A DNA stretch of 64,000 nucleotides from Luteolibacter sp. Y139 (GTDB lineage: Bacteria; Verrucomicrobiota; Verrucomicrobiia; Verrucomicrobiales; Akkermansiaceae), in contig NZ_JBBUKT010000001.1 in the NCBI RefSeq assembly GCF_038066715.1, positions 620,001 to 684,000 on the forward strand, written 5' to 3'. Position numbers and translations under genes: made by a program. Positions 29,701 through 37,999 of the stretch are shown here, in pieces (within the stretch, counting starts at the first letter, position 1; each line of letters begins with the position of its first letter). The notes beneath the pieces were generated by a model. That model saw only the letters and a list, made by a program, of their open reading frames with translations, was not told the DNA's origin and searched no databases.

Positions 29701-31195
29701 GCAGGGCAAGGGTCGGGTTGTTCGCATTGCCGACGCCAAGGGTGCTGACCCCAATGTTTCCGGAAACAATCGCCGCCGTCGCGGTCGTCGTCGCACCCGT
29801 CATGATGGCGGCGAGACCGCTGCCGCTGGTGTTGTCGATTGTGATGTTGCCGCTCCAGTTGCTGTTGGCAGCCAGGGAGAGCAGCGCCCGGCCGCTTCCC
29901 GCGTTGCTCCGCTTCAGAGTCAGGGCATTGGTCATGGTCAGGCCGGTATTGACCGAGAGGCTGGCAGAGAACTGCTGGGCGCCGTTGACCAGCACCGCGC
30001 CGGAGCCAAGAGCAGCAGCGTTCGCGACCGTGATGCCCACGGAGTCATTCCCCTGGCTGACGACCGTGCCGCCGGAGTAGGTATTGGTGCCGGAAAGGGT
30101 CAGCGTGTTGCTACCCACCTTGACGAGTCCGAGAGGACCTTGGGCGGTATTGCCAAGATTGGCCGAATAGGCTCTCGCCGCGGCGGTGGTGTCGAAACCA
30201 ATCAATGCGCCCGAGGCGAAGTTGGTGGTTCCGAGCATGGTGGTGATGTTCGCATCGGTCACCGCATTCCCCACCGCAAGACCGGCTCCGCTGGCGACGG
30301 AGTAAGCGCCATTCGTGCTGAATCCGGACGAAGGCAGCGCGGTGGTTGCGGAGATCGAGAGCACGCCACCGGAAATCGTGGTGACACCGCCATACGTGTT
30401 GGCTCCGCCGAGCGTGAGCATACTCGGGCCCGTCTTGGTCAAACCTGCCGCGACACCACTGGTGATAATTCCGTTATACGTCACCGGACTGTTCACCGTG
30501 AGCGTGCGCGTGGCGGACCCCAAATTCGTATTGTTAGTGAAGGTCAGCGTGCCGTTGCTGGTGGCATCGCCGAGGGTGACATCGCTGTTCAGGGTGATGC
30601 CGCCGGGATACTTGTTCGTGAGGTCGCGGGCGGCGGTACTGTTGGAGCGGATGGTGCCGCCGTTGATGGTCAGGGTATTTCCCGCAGCACCACCCATGGC
30701 ATTCACGCCGCCAACTGCGACGGTGCCTGCATTGAGCGTGAAGCCGCCTCCGTACTGGTTCCCATTGGCCAGCGCCCAGGTGCCCGGACCGTTCTTGATA
30801 AAGCCGGTGCCTGCGGCGGTGGAGAGCGCTTGTCCGGCGAAGTCGAGGGTCTTGTCAGCTGCGACCGTCACGCTTGCGACCGTGCCGCCGGTGGCGAGCG
30901 TGCCGCTCGCGGTGACCGTCACGTTTTCATTGGCCGTGATGGAAGCGAAGTTGGTGGTGGCACCCGTGATGGTGAGTGCGGTGCCGCCATTGTCTTCGAA
31001 GGTGACGTCGGATCCGGCGACCCACGCGTCGGTGTAAGGGCCGCCCGGAGCGCTGCCCCAGAAAGCGCCGGACCAGGAACTGGCGGCGCTGGTCTTCCAA
31101 TACTGCGTGCCAGCGGAGGCCATCGTGACGGTTACGACCGAGACGGCGATGATCGGCAGAGCGGAAGCTCGCGTCTGATAAGAGGGTTTTTTCAT
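26777..31195 (-). CDS. Very large exported protein with autotransporter-associated beta-strand repeats
   Basis: 1472 residues. Signal peptide (MKKPSYQTRASALPIIAVSV and on), then a Gly/Thr/Ala/Ser-rich repeat region. At least six copies of the repeat are recognisable, for example TLGGANTYGGVTTISGGVLS, TLSGTNTYSGGTVVSQGN, TLTGANTYTGNTTISGGALS, TLGGSSSYSGGTTISGGVVK and TLGGLNTYTGDTTIAGGAG. These form parallel beta-helix passengers. There is no C-terminal outer-membrane barrel. Instead the end has a calcium-loop-like DPDHDGLSNGLEFVLGGEPN and a beta-rich module ending SGKLFGRLSATEP, which is common in Verrucomicrobial exported proteins. I see no PEP-CTERM tail. It probably faces the outside as an adhesin or polysaccharide binding scaffold. 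It is divergent from a GntR/LacI regulator. Confidence 0.9.
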   Translation of the reverse strand: MKKPSYQTRASALPIIAVSVVTVTMASAGTQYWKTSAASSWSGAFWGSAPGGPYTDAWVAGSDVTFEDNGGTALTITGATTNFASITANENVTVTASGTLATGGTVASVTVAADKTLDFAGQALSTAAGTGFIKNGPGTWALANGNQYGGGFTLNAGTVAVGGVNAMGGAAGNTLTINGGTIRSNSTAARDLTNKYPGGITLNSDVTLGDATSNGTLTFTNNTNLGSATRTLTVNSPVTYNGIITSGVAAGLTKTGPSMLTLGGANTYGGVTTISGGVLSISATTALPSSGFSTNGAYSVASGAGLAVGNAVTDANITTMLGTTNFASGALIGFDTTAAARAYSANLGNTAQGPLGLVKVGSNTLTLSGTNTYSGGTVVSQGNDSVGITVANAAALGSGAVLVNGAQQFSASLSVNTGLTMTNALTLKRSNAGSGRALLSLAANSNWSGNITIDNTSGSGLAAIMTGATTTATAAIVSGNIGVSTLGVGNANNPTLALRTSNNFGKVTGSLSLSTGYLELLDTSRWELSNASNTWGTLDVNNAGAIVTVGATNTLSPSGIVTSTVGGTLQLNNQAATTTYDQTIAGLSGNVKVGFANGVTGPATLTLNTSADQTGSGVISGNINLVKSGTARQTLTGANTYTGNTTISGGALSFGTTGVLPATGDVTVSSGTLDLRKGTAVRSQLVNNLSLSGATLEFGLNASPDMIDAVGVTATGTNTLKLFGSTPVGSYELIRSGGPLSGTFVLNTSGVTPSGFPVSYNGSIQGNSYVLNVTGAATPTTAWWRGDVSSVWNDGSLAPNSNWATDSSGAPDAGQIPGAITDVHFSATSAANTNTTLGGNLSINSLTFDSGTAAVGGAQTLTILNEFGTGLDVLSGANATLATGSLVCTSVSAVESGGTLTVNSGGLGTGPLLVDGTLNLNMDLAKESLSGAATGSISRGVAGAGLLTISGTTSSSYDGTLGNGAGTLALVKGGSSTLTLGGSSSYSGGTTISGGVVKANSSTAVGSGTVAINGGVRLSLGDGVTLANAITIGANTSPQGAGILEASSTVSGTATLEGPVNITASPAGGGHFINASSGGTFDVKSVITSSVPVIHRSGAINYWGGGTGYTAMTVTGTARLGANNGLATTATVTLGASGSATLDLAGRNQTLAGIIKSTSAATVGNSSTTADSVLTTTGTSTYDGVIANAVSSGTRKTSLAISSGTLTLGGLNTYTGDTTIAGGAGLVLSDNAQLRFAVGVTTNGISGGGQASINGDFNIDTSFADTAFSSGSWTLENVTSLYGATFQVLSGTTAWTATGDVWTKTVGSKTYSFDEATGVLTLTSSGGGFSAWASSKGLAGADAAFGADPDHDGLSNGLEFVLGGEPNPANPGSNSAALLPVVSSSGGNLVFSFKRKDLSESGITLTFQWSTDLTFPAANNVPVGATDSTTDTIVVDITEDSPDADTDTVVITIPAAKATSGKLFGRLSATEP

Positions 31196-31365
31196 AGCGG
31201 TAATGAGAAACGAAGTGAGGTCAGGAACGAGGTGGAGGTCAGGAATGGGCGATCCAGTGCTTTCGCCGATATCTGTCTGACGACTTGAAACAAAGGGCTT
31301 TGTTCTTGCCCACTGTCCGGAAAATCAGGACGGTTTAACTCGACTCACGTCACCTTTGCTCACCT
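31196..31365. promoter_or_regulatory. Divergent control region with three symmetrical elements
   Basis: Between the repeat protein and its divergent regulator. Three elements: (1) direct repeat GAGGTCAGGAA at 31217-31227 and 31235-31245, period 18; (2) inverted repeat AACAAAG-GG-CTTTGTT at 31289-31304; (3) near-palindrome GTCCGGAAAATCAGGAC at 31315-31331, with six of eight pairs matching. Elements 2 and 3 are fitting operator candidates for the LacI-type regulator. Confidence 0.45.
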
Positions 31366-32451
31366 GTGCACCCTTTTCGCCAACGATCGGTCATTGAGCA
31401 GGTCGCGGATCACTTGTGGCAGGGCTTTCGCAACGGTCATTGGCGCGGGCAGCTTCCCGGCGTGCGATCCCTGGTGCAGGAGCTGGGCGTCTCGAAGGAC
31501 ACCGTGGAGGCGGCGCTACGGCTGCTGGAAAGCGAAGGAAGTCTCAAGTCCGCCGGTCCGGGCCGCCGCAAGGAGATCGTAATGGCTCGCGATTCGACCG
31601 AAGACCGCACGCTGCGGGTGGGCGTGGTGATGTCGGATACCCTCAAGCTCATCAACCTGCATTCGCAGCAAATGATGCTCGATGTGATCCGGCGGATCGA
31701 GAATGCCGGCCACACCTGCTTCACCGCCGAGCGCAGCCTGCGGGAACTCGGCTACAAGGTCACGCGGGTCACCCGCATGATCGAGTCCGCGAAGGCGGAT
31801 GCGTGGGTCGCCTACTCTGCCACGCGTGAAGTGCTGGAGTGCTTTGTCTCACGCTCCATTCCGGTGATGGCAGTCGGCGGTGGCTTCGCCGGACTCCCGG
31901 TCGCCAGTACTTCCACGAAGATCGATGATGCGATCCGTGATTCTGTTAGGACATTGAGCGCACTCGGGCACCGGCGGATCGTGGCGATTTCCCCCGACAG
32001 CTGGCGGTTGCCGATGCCAAGCCAAACCGGCATGGCCTACCTCACCGCCCTCGAAGAATGCGGCCACACGCCGACTAGCTACAACCTCCCGTCATGGGAC
32101 CAGACTCCGGAAGGGCTGGAGAAGCTGCTGGAGTCGCTGTTCATGATCACGCAGCCAACGGCATTGATCTTCGTGAACCCCGCGCCCTACGTGGCGGCGC
32201 TGGAGTTCCTCGGACGGAAAGGCATCCGCGTGCCGCGCGATATTTCGGTGATCGGCATGACCACCGGCCCGATGTTCTCACTGCTCCCGCGCAGCCCTGC
32301 GCACTTCAAGTGGCCCATCGACGAACACGTCCGCCGCGTGAACCGGTGGGTGAAGAGCCTGGCCAAGGGAGAAACGGATCTCGCCCAGACGACATTCCCG
32401 GCGACATTTGAGCCGGGAGAAACGATCGCGGAAGCCAAGGGACAGAAGTGA
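31366..32451 (+). CDS. GntR-type winged helix/LacI-type sensor hybrid transcription regulator
   Basis: 361 residues from a GTG start. Residues ~8-75 are a GntR winged helix (QLPGVRSLVQELGVSKDTVEAALRLLESEGSLKSAGPGRR). From ~80 a periplasmic-binding-protein-like effector domain of the LacI type follows: LRVGVVMSD, GHRRIVAISP and PRDISVIGMTT. This hybrid is common in Verrucomicrobiota and often regulates adjacent carbohydrate-related genes. Divergent from the beta-strand-repeat gene. The effector is probably a sugar, by family analogy; unproven. Confidence 0.88.
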   Translation: MHPFRQRSVIEQVADHLWQGFRNGHWRGQLPGVRSLVQELGVSKDTVEAALRLLESEGSLKSAGPGRRKEIVMARDSTEDRTLRVGVVMSDTLKLINLHSQQMMLDVIRRIENAGHTCFTAERSLRELGYKVTRVTRMIESAKADAWVAYSATREVLECFVSRSIPVMAVGGGFAGLPVASTSTKIDDAIRDSVRTLSALGHRRIVAISPDSWRLPMPSQTGMAYLTALEECGHTPTSYNLPSWDQTPEGLEKLLESLFMITQPTALIFVNPAPYVAALEFLGRKGIRVPRDISVIGMTTGPMFSLLPRSPAHFKWPIDEHVRRVNRWVKSLAKGETDLAQTTFPATFEPGETIAEAKGQK

Positions 32452-32460
32452 GGGCTGCCC

Positions 32461-33231
32461 CTACTTCACCGGCTCGCGGTGCACCACCGCCTTCAGCGGC
32501 TTGCGCGGCTGCACGCCATCCGCGCGATAGATCACGACCAGGCTCCGCTCGCTGGGATTCTGGAAAATCGAGCCGGCGTAAAACCGATCCAGGCCGCCGT
32601 CACGGATTTCCGCGCCGAGCTGGAACTCGTTGTCTTTTCCCACAGGCACGCTGCGCTGATAGAATTTCCCGGCCTCCAGCTTGATCTTCTCGCCACCGAA
32701 GACGACCGCGACCGGCACCGGTGAGAGATTCACGAGGCGGACCTTGCCGGCAGGCGCAGACTCGGGATCGTCCGGCAGCACCAGCGAGCGCGCCGTGTTC
32801 CAATTCCCCTTCGCGGATTCCCGCCACAGCAGCACGAGAAAGTCGCCGCTCTCCGGACGATTCACCTTCAGCCACGGCTCCGCCTCGGGCGCATCATCGA
32901 GCTTCCGGACCTGCATGAGACCTTCTCCCCCGGGTGCGGAAAGCGGCAGGGTGACCTGGCCTAACAAAAGCGGCACGGCATTCTTCTTCTCGTCACCAAA
33001 GCCGACCATCACCTGGCGCGGCGGGATACTGCCGGCCGGCGGCTCCAGCTCATACGCCACACCATCGCGGATATCCTGCTGGAAAGGCGGCGCGTCCCCG
33101 ACCGGCAGGAACCGCACATGGCGGCCGGCCACGGGCTTCTCTTTTGCCTTTGGATCCGGAGCGGTCTCCTGCGCGGAAAGCGGTAACCCGCAAACCAAGG
33201 CGAGCAGACCGGCGATGAACGACAACTTCAT
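32461..33231 (-). CDS. Exported protein of unknown function, partner of the Verru_Chthon A gene
   Basis: 256 residues. Signal peptide MKLSFIAGLLALVCGLPLSA. The mature protein has several beta-strand segments (HVRFLPVGDAPPFQQDI, VKVNRP-type VNRPESGDFLVLLWRES, VRLVNLSPVPVAVVFGG, RSLVVIYRADGVQP). It looks like a beta-sandwich. It starts 13 bases after the stop of the Verru_Chthon A-type gene, so it is translated from the same message. No family was recognised. Confidence 0.7.
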   Translation of the reverse strand: MKLSFIAGLLALVCGLPLSAQETAPDPKAKEKPVAGRHVRFLPVGDAPPFQQDIRDGVAYELEPPAGSIPPRQVMVGFGDEKKNAVPLLLGQVTLPLSAPGGEGLMQVRKLDDAPEAEPWLKVNRPESGDFLVLLWRESAKGNWNTARSLVLPDDPESAPAGKVRLVNLSPVPVAVVFGGEKIKLEAGKFYQRSVPVGKDNEFQLGAEIRDGGLDRFYAGSIFQNPSERSLVVIYRADGVQPRKPLKAVVHREPVK

Positions 33232-33244
33232 GGACCGGTCACTA

Positions 33245-36200
33245 TCAGATCTCCGAGGGAGATAGCCAGCGGAAGGACGCGATGATGAAGCGGCGGCCGA
33301 AGTCGCCGGTCTTGCCTGTGTTCTTGGAATCGAGGCCGCTGTCATCCGGCACCAGTGGCTCGGGGATGCGTTGCACCGTGGCCTCGCACCACACGCGCGC
33401 CTGAACATTGCCCGCCTCATCCACCGAATCCCCATAGGCGCGAATCACAAAGCTATCCGAACGGGCCGACAACGACGGGCCGATGACTTGCAACACGTCG
33501 GCCTGGGTCAGGTAGGACGGCGCGCCCCATGCCTTGGAATTCGGCTTGAGCATTTGTTCCAGCCGGGTGGCGTCGCGGAGATTGTCGGGATGCTTGTAGT
33601 CCGGCAGTGAATTGCGGTTGTCGAGCGGGTAGGCTTGGATTTGCTCCGCATTCAACCCGGCCTTCTCGATGGCTGCCTGCAGCGCACCCATCCGGCCGGT
33701 TTCATTCTCAGCCAGACGACGGTTCACAAAGTCGGCCATCGAGATGAACGGCCCGCGCAGCTTCACCTGCTCCACAATCGCTTCGGCCAAGCGCTGGATC
33801 TCTTCATCCGTCAGCTCGCGATAGCCATCCCACGCGCTGTCGTCGGATGCCTGATCGCCGGTCTTCCATGCCGGTCCCGGCGGATTCAGCACGCGTGGGA
33901 AGGGCGTGCCACCCGTGCCATAGCCGGTGAGCTTCGTCGAACCGAGCAGCGCCTTCCACGCCTCGACCCGCGTCGAGTTCACATTGAAAGCACCATCCAC
34001 CATCAGCTCGGAAGCCGCCCGGTGGAAGTCCTTCAAGCCCGCCAGATCGACCGATGCTCCCGGTGCCGGCCGCATGCGGGAATTCGGCAGCGGATTCACC
34101 AGCGGATCGCCGAGGAAGCTGCGCTTTTGCTCCTCCGTTCCGCTTGAGAGGAAGAAGCGATCCCACAGCCCTTGGTTCGCTTCGAAGGACAGGTCGTAGA
34201 CCAGATTGTCACTCGCGGGTGCCTCGCCGAGGATGGCACGGGCACTGATCGCCCAATCAGCACGGGTCTTTCCACGCGCGGTATCGGCCGACCAGCCAAG
34301 TTCATTTTCATGAAAGCCACCCAAGCCCGCACTGGTCTGGTCGCCGGCCAGGGCCGCAGTGCGGTTCAAGCCGGAGTTCCCACCGGTGCCCAACCGCGGA
34401 TCTGCAAGGGAGTTTGCGATCGCATAGGAAGGGTGCCAGACCAACTCCGACAACTTCACATGCTGGAACTGGGCCAATGACAGGACGCCGGTCTCCTGAC
34501 GTGGCACATCGAAGAGAACGTAGTTCTTCAGACCTTCCTGTGGCGGGCCGAAGGGATTGCCATGGTAGCGACCATCCCGTGGCACCGGCACCTGATCCGG
34601 CCAACTCACCGCCTGGTCGAAAAGATCCCGCGTGTAGGCACCGAAGAACCAAGGGCCTCCCGCGCTTCCGCTGCTCGGCATCTTTCCACCGACATTGTCC
34701 CACGGCGAACGGACCACGTAGCCAGCCCGCGGGTTCCAGTTCGCCAGCAAGGCTTCTTCCAGATAGGGGGTGTTAGCCAGAGGGCCGGAGTTGATGAGGT
34801 TCGTATAGTGCTCAGTGAACCACCGCAGCCGGATTCCCTCGCGCGTGCGAACATTCGGCACCACCGTCGGCCTCGGCTCGAGGCGATCCAATAACTGCAT
34901 CGGCATGCGCTCGTTGACGTTCCACGCGATCCGCGGTTCCTTCCCTGCTCCGAATTGAAGTGACGCAGAAAGCACCGACAGCTGTGGCAGGGTGTCGAAG
35001 GACTCGAACGTGACAGTGCTGGTAGCATCCACCCGCTTCATGATGGCACGAGTGTCGTCGCTCTGGTTCACCACGCCCGACTTTCCGTCCACGTACCAAA
35101 GGCTCGGTGCATACCAGAATTGCTTGGGCAGAAAATCGATCCCCCCATCGATATCGCTGCCGGAAACATAGTAGGATCGGGAGACGTCCGGAGGGGAAGC
35201 GCAGGTCAGTTCATTGGCGTTGAGGTTGTATGGGCCGGGGCGATACGCACTCAGCCCATTGTACTCCGCCGATTTTGCCGGCGAAAACACCAGACATTCT
35301 CCGGGTTCAATACGTGTGGCCGGAACGGAGAAGTAGTAAGAGCCCATGTAGGGATCCTGATACCCTTCGGATTGGGTGATCGATCCACCGAAGGACGTGC
35401 TACGACCGCCCTCGAAATTCAGCCATGATGTCTGCGGCTGAAAGTATTTGGGCGACTTCAGCTTGTTGTAGTCCTCGTTCTGGGTCCACATTTCCTGTCG
35501 GCCGTTGCCTTGGATCATCACAATCCGGCGATCCATCTCGAGAGAGACGTTGTAGGGATTCCAGAGGACCACCCGCGGATACATCAGCTGGCGGATTTGG
35601 AAAAGCTGGAGCGGATAGCTCTTTCCATCACTAGCCACGTAGGACGTCATCCTGTCGGCATAGGTGCTCATCTGGATGAAGTTCGTGGCTTCCACCAGGA
35701 TCGGCTGCAGATCCGCCTCCTTGCCGGCGAGCTTGATCGGGGTCTCGTTGGCCAGGGCGAGTCTGCGGCTGGTAGAGGCCGAGCCACCGCCGGTCTCGGC
35801 CAGCCGGGAAGGAACTCCCGAACTACGAAAAGCCGCGGAATTCCGCGCCCAGCCCCGTAACAGTCCGAACCGGGGGCCCGCATTGCGATAGCGGGAAAGT
35901 GCATTGGCATTAGCCGATCCAGCAGTTCCTCCGATGATCCTGTCGTCATCCGTCAATCCCGCGCGCGTGCCGAGTGCTGCCTCCGACCCATTGCCGGACA
36001 GATACGCCGTGAGGTCGCGCTTCAGTCCACCCTCGGCGACGTCCGCCAGCACGCCACGGGACGCCACGGTGAAATCAAAGCCGTGCTGCTTGCTCCACTC
36101 GGGACCATCCATCGCCAGCGCCGAGGTGCCGGGACTGACAAGCCGCGCACCATCCTCCCTTTCCACCGTCCTTGCGCCGTCCATCATCGCCACGTCCGGT

Positions 36201-36901
36201 GCTGCAGCCGCCAGCATCCGGAACATGCCGCCATCGGACGGTGTCGCGCGATTTGCCGGAACGTCCGCCCGCGGATCGGTCGTCGCGATATTTGCCCGCA
36301 CGCCCAGATCGCCGGTCCACCAGCCATAGTGGCCGGAAAGTTCCTTGCCTTCGCCAACCTTCATCAGCGGCACCTTCAGGGGTTCGCTTTGGGTCAAGGA
36401 ATCGCCCTGGCCCATCGAGTCAGCGCTCATCATCGGCACGGTCTCGCCGGTCGGATCCGCCAGCGGATTCCCGTCTCCGCTCACGAGCCAAGCCAGCGCC
36501 TTTTCTTTTCCTTCGTGACCGGCGCGCGCGTCGCGAAGGCCGCCATTGAGATCGTCCCGGGTGAACCATGAGTTGCCATTCGCCTGCCGGGTGCGCCAGA
36601 CACCGGTCCACTGCGGCTGCTTGACGCCCTCGCCGAGGATTTCCGCGGTGGCCGAGACGCGCTGGTCCGGCCCCAGGGTCTCCTGCAATTGCCCGATCGC
36701 CGTGACCAGGGCCATCCGTGCATTGGCACGCGCGGTGGCCGCGTGTTCCTCACGGGTCGAGCGCCTCAGTTCGAGAGAGGAAAGGCTCATCAACCCCAGC
36801 GCCAGCACCATCAAGAGCACCGTCACGAGCAAGCACGCCACAATCGCGAATCCGCGTGAGGATTCCCGGGGGGTAGCTCTGCGACGGCGAGGACCAGTCA
36901 C
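33245..36901 (-). CDS. Verru_Chthon cassette A-type pseudopilin-like giant protein
   Basis: 1218 residues from a GTG start (VTGPRRRRATPRES). The N-terminus then has a prepilin-like segment: RGFAIVACLLVTVLLMVLAL, with a LELRRSTREEHAATARANARMALVTAIGQLQ region behind, as in type II/IV pilin-like proteins. The rest is a very long exported domain with no other motifs. This matches the Verru_Chthon cassette protein A family, which is typically encoded with shorter pilin-like B, C and D proteins. None of those is next to it here. The frame extends to 37126 but would overlap the LysR gene, and no ATG lies closer. Function: unknown, maybe a secretion-linked surface protein. Confidence 0.75.
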   Translation of the reverse strand: MTGPRRRRATPRESSRGFAIVACLLVTVLLMVLALGLMSLSSLELRRSTREEHAATARANARMALVTAIGQLQETLGPDQRVSATAEILGEGVKQPQWTGVWRTRQANGNSWFTRDDLNGGLRDARAGHEGKEKALAWLVSGDGNPLADPTGETVPMMSADSMGQGDSLTQSEPLKVPLMKVGEGKELSGHYGWWTGDLGVRANIATTDPRADVPANRATPSDGGMFRMLAAAAPDVAMMDGARTVEREDGARLVSPGTSALAMDGPEWSKQHGFDFTVASRGVLADVAEGGLKRDLTAYLSGNGSEAALGTRAGLTDDDRIIGGTAGSANANALSRYRNAGPRFGLLRGWARNSAAFRSSGVPSRLAETGGGSASTSRRLALANETPIKLAGKEADLQPILVEATNFIQMSTYADRMTSYVASDGKSYPLQLFQIRQLMYPRVVLWNPYNVSLEMDRRIVMIQGNGRQEMWTQNEDYNKLKSPKYFQPQTSWLNFEGGRSTSFGGSITQSEGYQDPYMGSYYFSVPATRIEPGECLVFSPAKSAEYNGLSAYRPGPYNLNANELTCASPPDVSRSYYVSGSDIDGGIDFLPKQFWYAPSLWYVDGKSGVVNQSDDTRAIMKRVDATSTVTFESFDTLPQLSVLSASLQFGAGKEPRIAWNVNERMPMQLLDRLEPRPTVVPNVRTREGIRLRWFTEHYTNLINSGPLANTPYLEEALLANWNPRAGYVVRSPWDNVGGKMPSSGSAGGPWFFGAYTRDLFDQAVSWPDQVPVPRDGRYHGNPFGPPQEGLKNYVLFDVPRQETGVLSLAQFQHVKLSELVWHPSYAIANSLADPRLGTGGNSGLNRTAALAGDQTSAGLGGFHENELGWSADTARGKTRADWAISARAILGEAPASDNLVYDLSFEANQGLWDRFFLSSGTEEQKRSFLGDPLVNPLPNSRMRPAPGASVDLAGLKDFHRAASELMVDGAFNVNSTRVEAWKALLGSTKLTGYGTGGTPFPRVLNPPGPAWKTGDQASDDSAWDGYRELTDEEIQRLAEAIVEQVKLRGPFISMADFVNRRLAENETGRMGALQAAIEKAGLNAEQIQAYPLDNRNSLPDYKHPDNLRDATRLEQMLKPNSKAWGAPSYLTQADVLQVIGPSLSARSDSFVIRAYGDSVDEAGNVQARVWCEATVQRIPEPLVPDDSGLDSKNTGKTGDFGRRFIIASFRWLSPSEI

Positions 36902-37008
36902 GAAACGGTAGTTACAACGTAGACTCGTTCTTCGCGAGCGGGAATTTGTGAGGAAATGGCGCGAAAACCTTGCCGGATGCACGTTTTCCGGCCGAAACCG
37001 CGCCGAAG

Positions 37009-37911
37009 TCACCTCTTCTTCGACGCCGATTTTTCCTCTTCCGCTGCCACCGCCTTCAGCTCGGCCACGAAGACCGCCGTCACCGGCGTGGCCTCCTTGC
37101 CCGCGGCAAGCCCGGCGGAGACACACACCGCCTCCGGATCAGGATCCAGCGCCAGCAGGGCCACCCGCTCGATCCTGCTTCCGGCCGCCACCAAGGCGAC
37201 TCCCAGGCCCGCCTCGACCGCCGACCCGAGGCTGGTCACGCCGTCGAATTCGCCGGCCACCTTCGCGTCGATACCGTGGTCACGGAACAGCCGCGTCACC
37301 GCCTGCCAATACTCTGGGTAGTCATTGCGGGAAAACAGCAGCAAGCGCTGCCCGTTGAGCTCGGAGAGTTTTACTTTTTCGCGCCCGGCGAAGGCATGCG
37401 AGTTGGGCACCGCCAGTCGCATCGGATGGCGGCGGATCGCGGTCCACTGGACCGAGTTCGCGTCGCCTTCCCACGGCACCGTCACCACCACGTCGAATTT
37501 CCCCTGCGCCAGGCCATCCCGCATCTCCGCACTGGAGCAGTCGTAAAGCTGCACCCGCACCCGCGGATGGACCTGCGAAAAGCGCTCCAGCGCCAAGCCC
37601 AACAGCGGCCCCGCCAACGACGGAGCGTAGCCGATCCGCAGCGGCTCGCCCGCCGACTCCGCCCGCACCGCTTTCACCACTCGCTCGGCCCGCTCGATCA
37701 GCTTCTTCCCCTCCTCCACCAGCACCCGTCCCGCCGCGGTCAGCGCCACCGAATGCGCGCCGCGGGTGAAAAGCTCAGCGTCCAACTCCTCTTCCAACGC
37801 CTTGATCTGACGGCTCAGCGCCGGCTGGGTCAGGTTCATCTTCCGCGCCGCCGCGGTGATGCTCCCCTCCTCTGCCGCCGCGAGAAACAACTGCACTTGC
37901 CGCCATTCCAT
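37009..37911 (-). CDS. LysR-type transcriptional regulator
   Basis: 300 residues. HTH at the N-terminus (VQLFLAAAEEGSITAAARKMNLTQPALSRQIKALEEEL), linker helix, then the substrate-binding fold with LRIGYAPSLAGPLLGLALERF. Full length. Divergent from the M42 peptidase gene, which it may control; upstream of the Verru_Chthon A gene on the same strand, with 107 bases between. The effector is unknown. Confidence 0.93.
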   Translation of the reverse strand: MEWRQVQLFLAAAEEGSITAAARKMNLTQPALSRQIKALEEELDAELFTRGAHSVALTAAGRVLVEEGKKLIERAERVVKAVRAESAGEPLRIGYAPSLAGPLLGLALERFSQVHPRVRVQLYDCSSAEMRDGLAQGKFDVVVTVPWEGDANSVQWTAIRRHPMRLAVPNSHAFAGREKVKLSELNGQRLLLFSRNDYPEYWQAVTRLFRDHGIDAKVAGEFDGVTSLGSAVEAGLGVALVAAGSRIERVALLALDPDPEAVCVSAGLAAGKEATPVTAVFVAELKAVAAEEEKSASKKR

Positions 37912-37964
37912 GCCCCCTTCTAGCAGGTCATCGCGCGGCGGTCACATGATTGTCACGATCCGCA

Positions 37965-37992
37965 TTGCACCCCGCATCGCGGCCGGTAGCCT
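37965..37992 (+). promoter_or_regulatory. Candidate promoter of the M42 peptidase gene, abutting a GTG start
   Basis: TTGCAC (37965-37970), 16-base spacer, TAGCCT (37987-37992), then seven bases to GTG at 38000. It supports GTG over the ATG at 37946 and suggests a leaderless message. Confidence 0.45.
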
Positions 37993-37999
37993 CGACCGC

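Noticed and set aside
27911-31288. Two long plus-strand frames (406 and 600 codons) inside the repeat protein gene
   Set aside because: They are mirror images of the repetitive Gly/Thr/Ala codons on the minus strand and have no start signal or motif.
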